A DNA stretch of 27,389 nucleotides from Fibrobacter sp. (GTDB lineage Bacteria; Fibrobacterota; Fibrobacteria; Fibrobacterales; Fibrobacteraceae): positions 1 to 27,389 of the forward strand of contig JAFZOV010000011.1 of assembly GCA_017550445.1 (NCBI GenBank), given 5' to 3'. The stretch's first letter is position 1. Each line of letters begins with the position of its first letter. A program made the position numbers and the translations under genes. The notes under the pieces are model-generated. The model had not been told where the DNA came from. It did no database searches and saw only the letters and a list, made by a program, of their open reading frames with translations. Positions 15,765-24,202 of this stretch are shown in pieces.

Positions 15765-15794
15765 TAAAGGTAGAAAAAGAAAATACTATCTTTC
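15765..15794. promoter_or_regulatory. Back-to-back promoter boxes between rluE and the epimerase gene
   Basis: The 41-bp divergent gap holds TACCTTTA on the minus strand (15772-15765), 6 nt from the rluE ATG, and TATCTTTC on the plus strand (15787-15794), 5 nt from the epimerase ATG. Neither start has a Shine-Dalgarno, so both mRNAs may begin at or almost at the start codon. Any -35 elements would lie inside the opposite gene's promoter or coding region. Confidence 0.4.
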
Positions 15795-15799
15795 CCCAC

Positions 15800-16837
15800 A
15801 TGAAGATTCTTGTTACTGGTGCAGCAGGTTTTATTGGCTCCAAGCTCATGTTCATGCTCGCGGAACGCGGCGATGATGTAGTGGGCCTCGACAATATTAA
15901 CGATTATTACGATGTCCGCCTCAAGTACGGCCGACTCCGCGAAGGTGGCATCGAGCAACCCGGCGACAACTTCGCCTACAGCGTCATGGTTCAAAGCTCC
16001 AAGTACAAGAACTGCCGATTCGTAAAGATGGGCATCGATGACAAGGAACTCCTGGACAAGCTCTTTGCCGAAGAAAAGTTCGACAAGGTGGTAAACCTCG
16101 CCGCCCAGGCGGGCGTACGCTACTCCATTACGAACCCGTACGCCTACCTGCAAAGCAACCTGGTCGGATTCCTGAACATTCTGGAAGCCTGTCGCCATAA
16201 CCAAGTCAAGTACCTGGTGTTCGCCTCGTCCAGTTCCGTATACGGCCTCAATAGTAAAGTGCCCTACAGCGAAGACGACAAGGTGGACAATCCGGTGAGC
16301 CTGTATGCCGCCAGCAAAAAGAGCAACGAGCTCATGGCCCACAGCTACAGCAAGCTTTACAACTTGCCCGTCGCGGGTCTACGGTTTTTCACCGTATACG
16401 GGCCGTGGGGACGGCCCGACATGTCGCCCATGCTCTTTGCCCGTGCAATCTCCAAGGGCGAACCCATCAAGGTATTCAACAACGGCGACATGATCCGCGA
16501 CTTTACCTACATCGACGACATCGCCGAAGGCACCATCCACACGCTGGACCATGTGCCCGATGCCGCCAAATGCCCGAACAACGTGCCCTACAAGATTTAC
16601 AACATCGGCTGCAGCCACCCCGTAAAGCTCATGGACTTTATCGCCGAAATCGAAAGCGCTTACGGCGAGCCTGCCAAGAAGAACTTCTTGCCCATGCAGC
16701 CCGGTGACGTATACCAGACCAATGCCGATACCACCAAGCTCGAAACCGAGTGCGGCTACAAGCCCCACTGGAGCCTGCACGACGGCATCGCCGAATTCAT
16801 GAAGTGGTACAAGAGCGACAAGAACCCGCTCAGGTAA
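15800..16837 (+). CDS. UDP-glucuronate 4-epimerase (extended SDR family, 345 aa)
   Basis: The enzyme interconverts UDP-glucuronate and UDP-galacturonate, a cytoplasmic precursor step for capsule, lipopolysaccharide or exopolysaccharide. The Rossmann motif GAAGFIG is at residues 7-13, with Asp31 at the end of strand 2 for NAD+ ribose binding. The catalytic triad is Ser (SSSS, about 143-146), Tyr169 and Lys173 (YAASKK). The segments DNINDYYDVRLKYGRL, NLAAQAGVRYSI and RFFTVYGPWGRPDMSP are characteristic of UDP-glucuronate 4-epimerases rather than GalE. Length is usual for the family. The start at 15800 is at the family's normal N-terminus but has no ribosome site. It is followed 22 bp downstream by an outer-membrane barrel gene, probably cotranscribed. 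No other polysaccharide genes are adjacent. Confidence 0.9.
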   Translation: MKILVTGAAGFIGSKLMFMLAERGDDVVGLDNINDYYDVRLKYGRLREGGIEQPGDNFAYSVMVQSSKYKNCRFVKMGIDDKELLDKLFAEEKFDKVVNLAAQAGVRYSITNPYAYLQSNLVGFLNILEACRHNQVKYLVFASSSSVYGLNSKVPYSEDDKVDNPVSLYAASKKSNELMAHSYSKLYNLPVAGLRFFTVYGPWGRPDMSPMLFARAISKGEPIKVFNNGDMIRDFTYIDDIAEGTIHTLDHVPDAAKCPNNVPYKIYNIGCSHPVKLMDFIAEIESAYGEPAKKNFLPMQPGDVYQTNADTTKLETECGYKPHWSLHDGIAEFMKWYKSDKNPLR

Positions 16838-16859
16838 CAAATTTCACGGAGGAAACAAA

Positions 16860-17456
16860 ATGAAAAAAATCTCCCGCATTATTGCAGGCTCCCTGCTCGC
16901 CACCGGCATCTCCTTTGCGCAAGTCCAAATGGGCGGACACGCTGCAGTAAACTTCAGCACCCTCTGGGGTGACGGAGCCAAGGACTTCGAAATTCCCTGG
17001 AGCCTTGGCGCCGCAGTCGGTGCAGCTGCAAAGGTCACCGTAAACGAAAAGTTCTCTGTTGTTCCCGAGCTCAACATTGACTGGCGCCGTCAAAAGAACG
17101 AAGAAATCAACTGGAGCACCTGGGCAATCGAATTGCCCATTCTCGCCCGCTACAACGCGTTGCCTCAAATGTACTTCGAAGCAGGCCCACAGATTGCATT
17201 TCTCCTGAGTTCCGAAATCGAACAAAACTTCGACAACTACGTTGAAAAAACAAATCTCGGCAAGAAAGACGCCCTCAAAGTCTTCGAAGTCGGCGTCGAC
17301 GTCGGCATCGGCTACTCCGTCATGCCCAATTTAGACCTCGGCATCCGCTATGGGGTGGGCCTAACCTCTATTGCTGACGGCACTAAGCTTGACGATGACG
17401 ACCAAGCCTTCAAGAACATGCAGATTCAAGTCGGCGCCATTTATTGGTTCATGTAA
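16860..17456 (+). CDS. Small outer-membrane beta-barrel protein (198 aa)
   Basis: The ATG at 16860 is preceded by GGAGGA at ideal spacing and encodes a signal peptide (MKKISRIIAGSLLATGISFA). The mature part resembles the PorT-like/OmpA-like barrel type common in the FCB group: amphipathic strands such as VVPELNIDWRR, AIELPILARYNAL, MYFEAGPQIAFLL, FEVGVDVGIGYSV, LDLGIRYGVGLTSI and IQVGAIYWFM. It is about 65 residues shorter than the two barrels at 11368-13075 and does not obviously align with them. The 22-bp gap to the epimerase stop suggests one transcript. Function unknown. Confidence 0.85.
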   Translation: MKKISRIIAGSLLATGISFAQVQMGGHAAVNFSTLWGDGAKDFEIPWSLGAAVGAAAKVTVNEKFSVVPELNIDWRRQKNEEINWSTWAIELPILARYNALPQMYFEAGPQIAFLLSSEIEQNFDNYVEKTNLGKKDALKVFEVGVDVGIGYSVMPNLDLGIRYGVGLTSIADGTKLDDDDQAFKNMQIQVGAIYWFM

Positions 17457-17509
17457 TTTTTACAACACAAAGTCCAAAACGCAGCAACCGCGACATCTGT
17501 ATAAAATAG

Positions 17510-17541
17510 AACACCGGCCCTAGAAAGGACCGGTGTTTTTT
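17510..17541 (+). terminator. Rho-independent terminator after the epimerase/barrel pair
   Basis: AACACCGG-c-CC pairs with GG-a-CCGGTGTT (one internal mismatch, TAGAAA loop), followed by six T residues, about 55 bp past the stop at 17456. It lies between convergent genes and may also act for the giant pilin gene on the minus strand, whose own 3' side shows only a weak TTATA/TATAA hairpin. Confidence 0.88.
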
Positions 17542-17580
17542 GACGCAAAAACGAACCTTGTTATAACGCTATAAAAAGAT

Positions 17581-20500
17581 TCAACGCAACGACAGCACGC
17601 AAGACAATGTTCCTGAGCATACTGTTGCATATTCTCCTGTACAGGTAATAGGAGTTCCGTCATTTCCATATGTTCCACATACAGTAACATCTACGGGATT
17701 ATTTTCAGCTTTAGTGACACCACCAACAGATCCAGCTGGGTTACCAGAACATACCAAGACTGTATTATTCCATTGGGCTTGACCTATGGAAACCTTTATC
17801 GTTTTTCCGCATTCCACATCATATGACTGATAATCATTCATCTCAACAATGTTTCCTCCACCACCGGAGCCTGACGACGCATAAGTCACCGTAAAGGGAC
17901 ACGCTATAGATTGCTTTTGCGGGCCATCGCCATGAGAAACAGTAAGAGTATAAGTTTTTGCACCAGAAGCATTCGCATCTGTAAACGAACTAATTGAAGA
18001 TGTTCCATTATAGTTATCTCCATTTACACCAGTAACACCGCTTACTGTATATTTGCAATTTCCATTACAACCCGAAACAAAGCCCGATACTTTTAATGAC
18101 GGCGAAGGCGGATCAATCGATGTTCCAGCATCTACAGGAGTCTCTGCCCCTGGATCCGTAAACGATCCACATTCCAAATTCAACGGGAACTTCACCTTAT
18201 ATTTTCCACATTTCGCCTCCGGTTCCGTGCCTCGCTGAATAAATACTTCGTAATCATGGACACCAGCTTCGTTCTGACCAGTAAAATACAGATCATAATC
18301 GCTTGAATACGTATTTGTATAACCAGCATCAGCCGGATCCCTCTTACTTGTGTATTTACAATTACTTTCGCCACAATTATTGACTTTCACCATATTTTTG
18401 GGAATTGCAATAGAGCCTCCCAAGCCCGATGCTTCAACCACAGCTGGTGAAATTTGAGGAGAGATACTACAAGTTACAGGCTTATTCGGCTTTGCTGCCA
18501 CAATAAAACGCTTCGTACAATCAAATGCTACATCGTTGCTAGTACTACGGAAGGTTACCGTATGTTCACCATCAACAACCAGAGGTCTTCCACGAGAATT
18601 AATTTCCCTTGTCTTATGTGCAGGAACCTCCGCAAAGCCAATTGTACTTCCCGCCCCCTCGTGAATTTTCGTATTGTCATATAAAATTTCATATGGGCAT
18701 GTTTTCCCTTCAGGACAGACAAGACGATACTGGAATGGCGGGAACCCAGAACCTGTCACAAGTGAATAAGGAGCGGTTTCTGCATACGCTCTCCATTGAC
18801 ACGATGCCGAGACATCAGAAACGGAACGGGACACCGTACAAGGAGAACCTTCTGCATCTACTTCTGCACCATTCTTCTTAACCTTCATATTCACCGTGAA
18901 TACATAATTCTTATTACCATCCGAGGAATAGGGGTTATAATCGGCCGTACTAAACACAATATAGTTGTGTATATCCGGTTGCGGACAATTACCTTCATCA
19001 CAATCAAAACTTACGCTCAATGAACTATTGGACTGTTCGTTCTCCGTTGCTGTCACCGAGTAAGAAGAAACCTTTTTTGTATTCTTGGCTTCAACGGTCA
19101 CCTTGAATTGCCCCGCATCATATACCACATCCTTACAAGTCAATTTTGGAACGTTATCGCAATGCGTTTCGATTTTCACTACATCAATCGCAGCTGTTCC
19201 AAGATTTCTCACAATAACACCGGTTACATGTTCCGGGTTAAAGCCTTCTGCCTTAGAAAGGTCATCTACATTGATTGTCACCAAGCCATTACTTGTAGTA
19301 AAAGCAGACTTACTATAAAGAGCATCGTCACCAATTCCACTACGCAAATAAATTTCAACCTCATTTTCGCTTTCATTCGTAATTTGTATCAACAACTTAG
19401 CAGAACGCATGTTAGCGCCGTTATTGCCACCAGCCGTAAATGTTTCAGCTTCATTGTACGTTCCAACGTTAATATTACTTGCATGTGTAGCCACCTGTCT
19501 TGGGGTTGCTTCATCAAATACGGTCAACTTTTCAGAGCACTTTTGAACTTCACCCACCCAGAAAGCACCACATTTGGCCTTTTCTGCATATAGCAAAGCC
19601 ATATTCTCGTCAGAAAGCAATGCATCGCAATTCTGCACCATAGCCATAGCCATGTTGGTCTCAACCGTTTCGCCATTCACCGTACTTTCAACACCATGAG
19701 AGCCGTCATTTTCAAAGACATAGTAATTAGGAGAACACTCATAATACTCGCCATCATTCTGATGATAGCATGCATCACTACCATTGTACCAATACTGTAT
19801 CGAGCAAGACATTTTATTGAACCAGCTCGAAAGGCCAACCCAAGGCTGCGTCGCAGTATCCTTAGGAACAATTCCACCCAAGTACGCGTCTTTGAACGAG
19901 CACTTCACAGTCGGATAGGACTCCCAGCAATCCTTGTTATAGGTATCACTCTTCCAACCGATATCGTAAAGTTTAAAATCAGGATCAGAAAGAATGAAAC
20001 CGACATACTCGTTCGTATTTGTCGTAAAGCTGCTAAATCCATTCAATTCAGACAATTCAAACGTAGTTTCTCCTGTTCTAAAGTTTCCATAATATCCAGT
20101 AATTGTTTCTACATCCAAGAAATCGGCACCTTCAGCACTTCGAATGGTCGCCGTCATCGTAACAACTTCAGTACTGCCGACTCGTCCATTACCAGCCAAC
20201 ACATTAGTTTGGCAATTATCACCTATGCAAACTTTAGCCGCAAGATGCCCTTCTGCATTCACAAAAACATTCAACCTGATGTATGCAGAAGCCCGATTGT
20301 CTGAACGAAGCATGAACCCGGATTCATCGACAGACTTGTTATCGTTACCAACGAGTCTCGGCGCCTGGAATTGCGCACGCATAGAACCATATAGGCCAGC
20401 ATTCACTGAACTGAGAATCTTCAAAACGCCTCGATCAGCTTGCTTTTTGCCTCGTATATAGGAATAATCCTCGAGCCAAATTTTTCCATCCTGATACCGG

Positions 20501-23500
20501 ATCTTATTCCGTAATTCACTATTTCCAATGACAAGCCATTTAGCATACCCACTAAAGGCGCCATCTCCTATGCCACAATTTTCAGAACTATTGCAATAGT
20601 CGAAACAATACTTCCATTCATTGTCGTTATCGCCACCAACACATTCTCTGGAAGTTTTGAATTCATCAAAGAAACAATGCTTGTCCTTTTGGAAGAACCA
20701 TGCATCTACAGAATTGTTTCCGCTAACGGCTTCAAATTCCAAGGTCTCGCCACTGAGCATTTCTTCCGATGTACAGTTCGTGCTATTTTCTGTATCACAA
20801 TCCCAATAAGAGAAGTCAGCATCATCGGCCTTAAGCGTAATTTTATCACCCGCAAAAAGGGCGTAATCGCAGCCATCAGTAGACGCCAAGCAAACCTGGG
20901 ATCCTCCAAGTCGAGAAGATGTCACAGTAACACTCTTGCCAGGGAAATCGCCCTTAAAGCCGACATGGAAATTCACCTTATTGCGCTTTAGCGATCCATA
21001 TAAGGTATAAGCCATGTTCGGAGTCAGAGGACTTCCTAAAGAATACGAAGGAACAACTGCCGTACAGCCTTCGGGAACTTCGTCATCATCAACAACCAAA
21101 CCAATATTGCCAGACGATTCGCATGTCCAGGAATCATTAGGCTGAGTCGATTTAGCAACGCAATTATTCGTGGCTTCACCTGTTCCCGCAGCTCTAACCC
21201 ATGTTCCCGTAGCAGAGCATTCCGGCCAATCAAGCTGAGACATTTCGTAATAGGCACCATCCGGTTTACAATCATCCGTAGTTGCACCAGGGCCGCCCAC
21301 TCCACAATATGCAGAAATGCTAGAACGATTAACAATCACAGAACTAGAAATCTGGAACGATTCAGTACTGGGAATACCAGGTTGACATCCGGAACATTCC
21401 GATATCTGGAAGAGCGCCGTTCCCTCGGTTGCTCCACTTGTAGCAACCGTAAACAACGTCAAGGGAGAAGCGTCATCAAAATGCAACGTAAATGTACATT
21501 GAGCGTCAGCATCGGTACATGTTGTTCCCGACTTAAGTTTTGCAGTATTCGGCGTCAAAGTCCAATTTGCAATCTCGCCAACCGGTTTATGTATGGTAAT
21601 TTCAAAGGCATCCTCAGTTTCTGTAGTCGGGTAAACAAGCTTTAAATACTTGGTATCCGTTCCACTCATATTCTGATAATCCGTTTCAAAGTAAACTTCA
21701 GGCTGGCTTCCAACCAAAGCATTTTGGACTCTGATATAGAACGGGACAGTCTTTCCATTTGACGAATAGGAACATTCATACAGATTCGGCGCCAAGAACT
21801 GCGGAGCCGCAGCAGCACGATTATACAAAAGATCCGGATCTTTCGGAATACCCGCATTACACTCCACATTGGCCATGTTCTTTTGTTCATTTGCACCATT
21901 CAAGTTGACCACGTTGATGTAATCGCCCAATTTACCATAAGGATTCCTAGGCAAGAAAATAACACGCGGAAGAATAATAAAGGAACTTCCAACAACGTCA
22001 GCAGCGTTTGCAGCAGGAACAGACTCGCTACTTTCACTTCGACTAACCAGCGACACATGAATTTGCGGAGCTGTTGCAATATAGTAACCATCTTTCTGTC
22101 CCGCAACACCAATTGCAGCACCTGCTGCTCCCTCATCACTACCAAATTCAGGGTTCTGCTCAATAATACCTGCTTCCGCCAACGCAGAAAGAACAGCTCC
22201 ATTGTACAGCAGGTTTACACCGCCATCAGCAATTTTCGCCTTACTGCCATTCGCCATTACTACGGAACCATTGATTTTTATATTCGAGAAGTTCATTCGA
22301 GAATCGCTATTTCCATCCGAGAAAATGAAATAATTGAAAACATAAGGTCCCGGATGAGCATCATCAGTCCTAGCAGACATGAGAGTTCCACCACCATTTT
22401 TCGCATAGAACATGATTGCAGACGATTCCGTTGTGGGCGGAAGATAGAAATCATTCTGCATTTGCGATTCAAAATAGAACACAAACTTTCCGTTCATCGT
22501 TTCTACAACTTCATGTTTCATGCTACTAGTTGCATCACCAGCAAACTTCACAATCATAAAGCCATTATAGAGGGTATTGTCGCCATCATTTGTCATTCTC
22601 TGCCAACAATCATTCAAAGCCTTGAAAACTTTTTGCGCATTATCATTCATCAAGTCTTCACGAGAAATTTCTTTCTTATCCTGTTTATCAGCCCACTCAT
22701 AACCCAATGTTTTACAATGGGCATTGGCAATTTTATGTAACCAAACACTCGTATCTTTCAAAAGAATCGGCTGAGGAATTTTATTATCTTCCTTGATCAA
22801 ATTGCCATAGGCATTCATCTTTTCAATATTTTTCCAATAATTACCACCAATATTCCCTAGAACAGGATCACTGCTACTCCAAGAATGTACACGACTGTCA
22901 CTAATACGGCCCTGATTTTCATTAGACCTGAACGAAAAATAACGATTGTCTTCAAGACCAACATTAGCGGCAGTAAGGCCACTACCAGCAACTTCGCAAG
23001 TTGTAAAGAATCCTTCGCAGAATTTATCCCAAGTACCACACCTATTCGAACAATCTGCATCCGCCTTGGTCAACACCCCATTCTTTTCGCAACCATTCTG
23101 GCAATAACGAATCGTAGACGGGAAACTTTCATAAAGATATATCGGATTACCTAACATCACTTCTCTTTGACGATCACTATTTTGACCACTAATATTAGCC
23201 AAATAAGTCGATCCTCTAACACCATTTTCAGTTGAAGCACCTGTGGCGTCAATCAGCGAATTTGTTGCAGACCAGTCAAAATTTCCCTCTTTCTTAAATA
23301 CCAAATTCTGCGCTACATAAAATTTATAAGAAGCAGAGCCCCTATACAATGTTCCACCGATCGTCAAATTTCCATCAGCATCTACGGCACAATTAGCAGG
23401 ATAATCCCCTTCAACAAGTAAATCACCCCTCGATGACAAATGCCCACCTTCACAACTCGTTATCGATCCACCAATGTACGCTACTTTATTCTCGGCTCCA

Positions 23501-24189
23501 AGTTGTGTGTTGGAGTTAAAAGTCGCATTACCCCTTACATATAAATCACCGCCAACAGCAGCAGCCGTCCCTTCCAAAACAATATTCCCAGTGACAACAA
23601 GATCCTTCGTCACCGAAGGTTGGTTGCCAGTATAATTGCCATTGATAAGCGCCGATTCCATGGTCGGGGAGTTTGTCGCACCATCCATTGAGCCAGAAAA
23701 CGCCTTGTCAAAATCCATGACCACAGCCATAGATGGGACCGTCATTTGATACAAACCATCTACATTGAATATTGCAACTTCCGTATGTTCGGAATTATTT
23801 CGAGAAGTTCCCCTAGAAAGGACTTTAAGTTTAAAGTTGTGAGCAGTTCCCACATTAACGCCTGTAAGCCACACATCATAATTCTGTTGTCCATGAACCC
23901 ATGGAGTCAATTGATCATTCAACTTGATAGGTCTATTTCCATTATCAAAATACTGCTTTATCACAGCACCCAAATCATTACCATGATAAGTCATCCATGC
24001 GCGAGCGTTTTCAATACCCGCAACAGCACTTTGGTACGCTTCGCGTTTAAGCATGCGACTTGCACTTGACTTACCCTCGCTCGTAATCCACTTCCAAGTT
24101 GCTGTAGCCGCAATGGTCGCTACCAGCATAAACAAAAGTACGGCTATCAAAGATACACCGGCCTTATTCAATTTGAATTTCTTCTGCAT
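17581..24189 (-). CDS. Giant PilX/GspK-like minor pilin fused to multidomain extracellular region (2202 aa)
   Basis: The start at 24189 is chosen because AAGGAG lies 6 nt upstream and gives a short prepilin leader (MQKKFKLNKAG) before VSLIAVLLFMLVATIAATATW. This is a class III signal with cleavage after Gly11 and no Glu at +5, as in PilX/GspK-type minor pilins. An in-frame ATG 30 bp upstream overlaps the previous gene. After the pilin helix come a parallel-beta, bactofilin-like stretch (about 200-300: GGDLYVRGNATF, GDLLVEGDY, GNLTIGGTLYRG); a large domain I do not recognise; a cysteine-rich segment (about 945-1060); a divergent InlB B-like repeat (about 1063-1163); a LamG-like segment (about 1180-1410); a beta-sandwich that could be carbohydrate-binding (about 1573-1678); several Cys-paired Ig-like units; and, after a SGSGGGG linker near 2108, a final six-cysteine domain. 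Typical PilX proteins are under 250 aa. It is last in the pilin operon, where PilX and PilY1 normally lie. A pilus-tip adhesin is inferred. Confidence 0.8.
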   Translation of the reverse strand: MQKKFKLNKAGVSLIAVLLFMLVATIAATATWKWITSEGKSSASRMLKREAYQSAVAGIENARAWMTYHGNDLGAVIKQYFDNGNRPIKLNDQLTPWVHGQQNYDVWLTGVNVGTAHNFKLKVLSRGTSRNNSEHTEVAIFNVDGLYQMTVPSMAVVMDFDKAFSGSMDGATNSPTMESALINGNYTGNQPSVTKDLVVTGNIVLEGTAAAVGGDLYVRGNATFNSNTQLGAENKVAYIGGSITSCEGGHLSSRGDLLVEGDYPANCAVDADGNLTIGGTLYRGSASYKFYVAQNLVFKKEGNFDWSATNSLIDATGASTENGVRGSTYLANISGQNSDRQREVMLGNPIYLYESFPSTIRYCQNGCEKNGVLTKADADCSNRCGTWDKFCEGFFTTCEVAGSGLTAANVGLEDNRYFSFRSNENQGRISDSRVHSWSSSDPVLGNIGGNYWKNIEKMNAYGNLIKEDNKIPQPILLKDTSVWLHKIANAHCKTLGYEWADKQDKKEISREDLMNDNAQKVFKALNDCWQRMTNDGDNTLYNGFMIVKFAGDATSSMKHEVVETMNGKFVFYFESQMQNDFYLPPTTESSAIMFYAKNGGGTLMSARTDDAHPGPYVFNYFIFSDGNSDSRMNFSNIKINGSVVMANGSKAKIADGGVNLLYNGAVLSALAEAGIIEQNPEFGSDEGAAGAAIGVAGQKDGYYIATAPQIHVSLVSRSESSESVPAANAADVVGSSFIILPRVIFLPRNPYGKLGDYINVVNLNGANEQKNMANVECNAGIPKDPDLLYNRAAAAPQFLAPNLYECSYSSNGKTVPFYIRVQNALVGSQPEVYFETDYQNMSGTDTKYLKLVYPTTETEDAFEITIHKPVGEIANWTLTPNTAKLKSGTTCTDADAQCTFTLHFDDASPLTLFTVATSGATEGTALFQISECSGCQPGIPSTESFQISSSVIVNRSSISAYCGVGGPGATTDDCKPDGAYYEMSQLDWPECSATGTWVRAAGTGEATNNCVAKSTQPNDSWTCESSGNIGLVVDDDEVPEGCTAVVPSYSLGSPLTPNMAYTLYGSLKRNKVNFHVGFKGDFPGKSVTVTSSRLGGSQVCLASTDGCDYALFAGDKITLKADDADFSYWDCDTENSTNCTSEEMLSGETLEFEAVSGNNSVDAWFFQKDKHCFFDEFKTSRECVGGDNDNEWKYCFDYCNSSENCGIGDGAFSGYAKWLVIGNSELRNKIRYQDGKIWLEDYSYIRGKKQADRGVLKILSSVNAGLYGSMRAQFQAPRLVGNDNKSVDESGFMLRSDNRASAYIRLNVFVNAEGHLAAKVCIGDNCQTNVLAGNGRVGSTEVVTMTATIRSAEGADFLDVETITGYYGNFRTGETTFELSELNGFSSFTTNTNEYVGFILSDPDFKLYDIGWKSDTYNKDCWESYPTVKCSFKDAYLGGIVPKDTATQPWVGLSSWFNKMSCSIQYWYNGSDACYHQNDGEYYECSPNYYVFENDGSHGVESTVNGETVETNMAMAMVQNCDALLSDENMALLYAEKAKCGAFWVGEVQKCSEKLTVFDEATPRQVATHASNINVGTYNEAETFTAGGNNGANMRSAKLLIQITNESENEVEIYLRSGIGDDALYSKSAFTTSNGLVTINVDDLSKAEGFNPEHVTGVIVRNLGTAAIDVVKIETHCDNVPKLTCKDVVYDAGQFKVTVEAKNTKKVSSYSVTATENEQSNSSLSVSFDCDEGNCPQPDIHNYIVFSTADYNPYSSDGNKNYVFTVNMKVKKNGAEVDAEGSPCTVSRSVSDVSASCQWRAYAETAPYSLVTGSGFPPFQYRLVCPEGKTCPYEILYDNTKIHEGAGSTIGFAEVPAHKTREINSRGRPLVVDGEHTVTFRSTSNDVAFDCTKRFIVAAKPNKPVTCSISPQISPAVVEASGLGGSIAIPKNMVKVNNCGESNCKYTSKRDPADAGYTNTYSSDYDLYFTGQNEAGVHDYEVFIQRGTEPEAKCGKYKVKFPLNLECGSFTDPGAETPVDAGTSIDPPSPSLKVSGFVSGCNGNCKYTVSGVTGVNGDNYNGTSSISSFTDANASGAKTYTLTVSHGDGPQKQSIACPFTVTYASSGSGGGGNIVEMNDYQSYDVECGKTIKVSIGQAQWNNTVLVCSGNPAGSVGGVTKAENNPVDVTVCGTYGNDGTPITCTGEYATVCSGTLSCVLSLR

Positions 24190-24202
24190 AGGAAACTCCT
24201 TG

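Noticed and set aside
15716..16342. 208-codon minus-strand open frame
   Set aside because: It overlaps the start of rluE and is antisense to the epimerase; its residues mirror the epimerase codons.
17560..17575. TTATA/TATAA hairpin as terminator of the giant pilin gene
   Set aside because: The stem is only five A-T pairs with a short T-run; the stronger hairpin at 17510-17541 is a likelier terminator for both convergent units.
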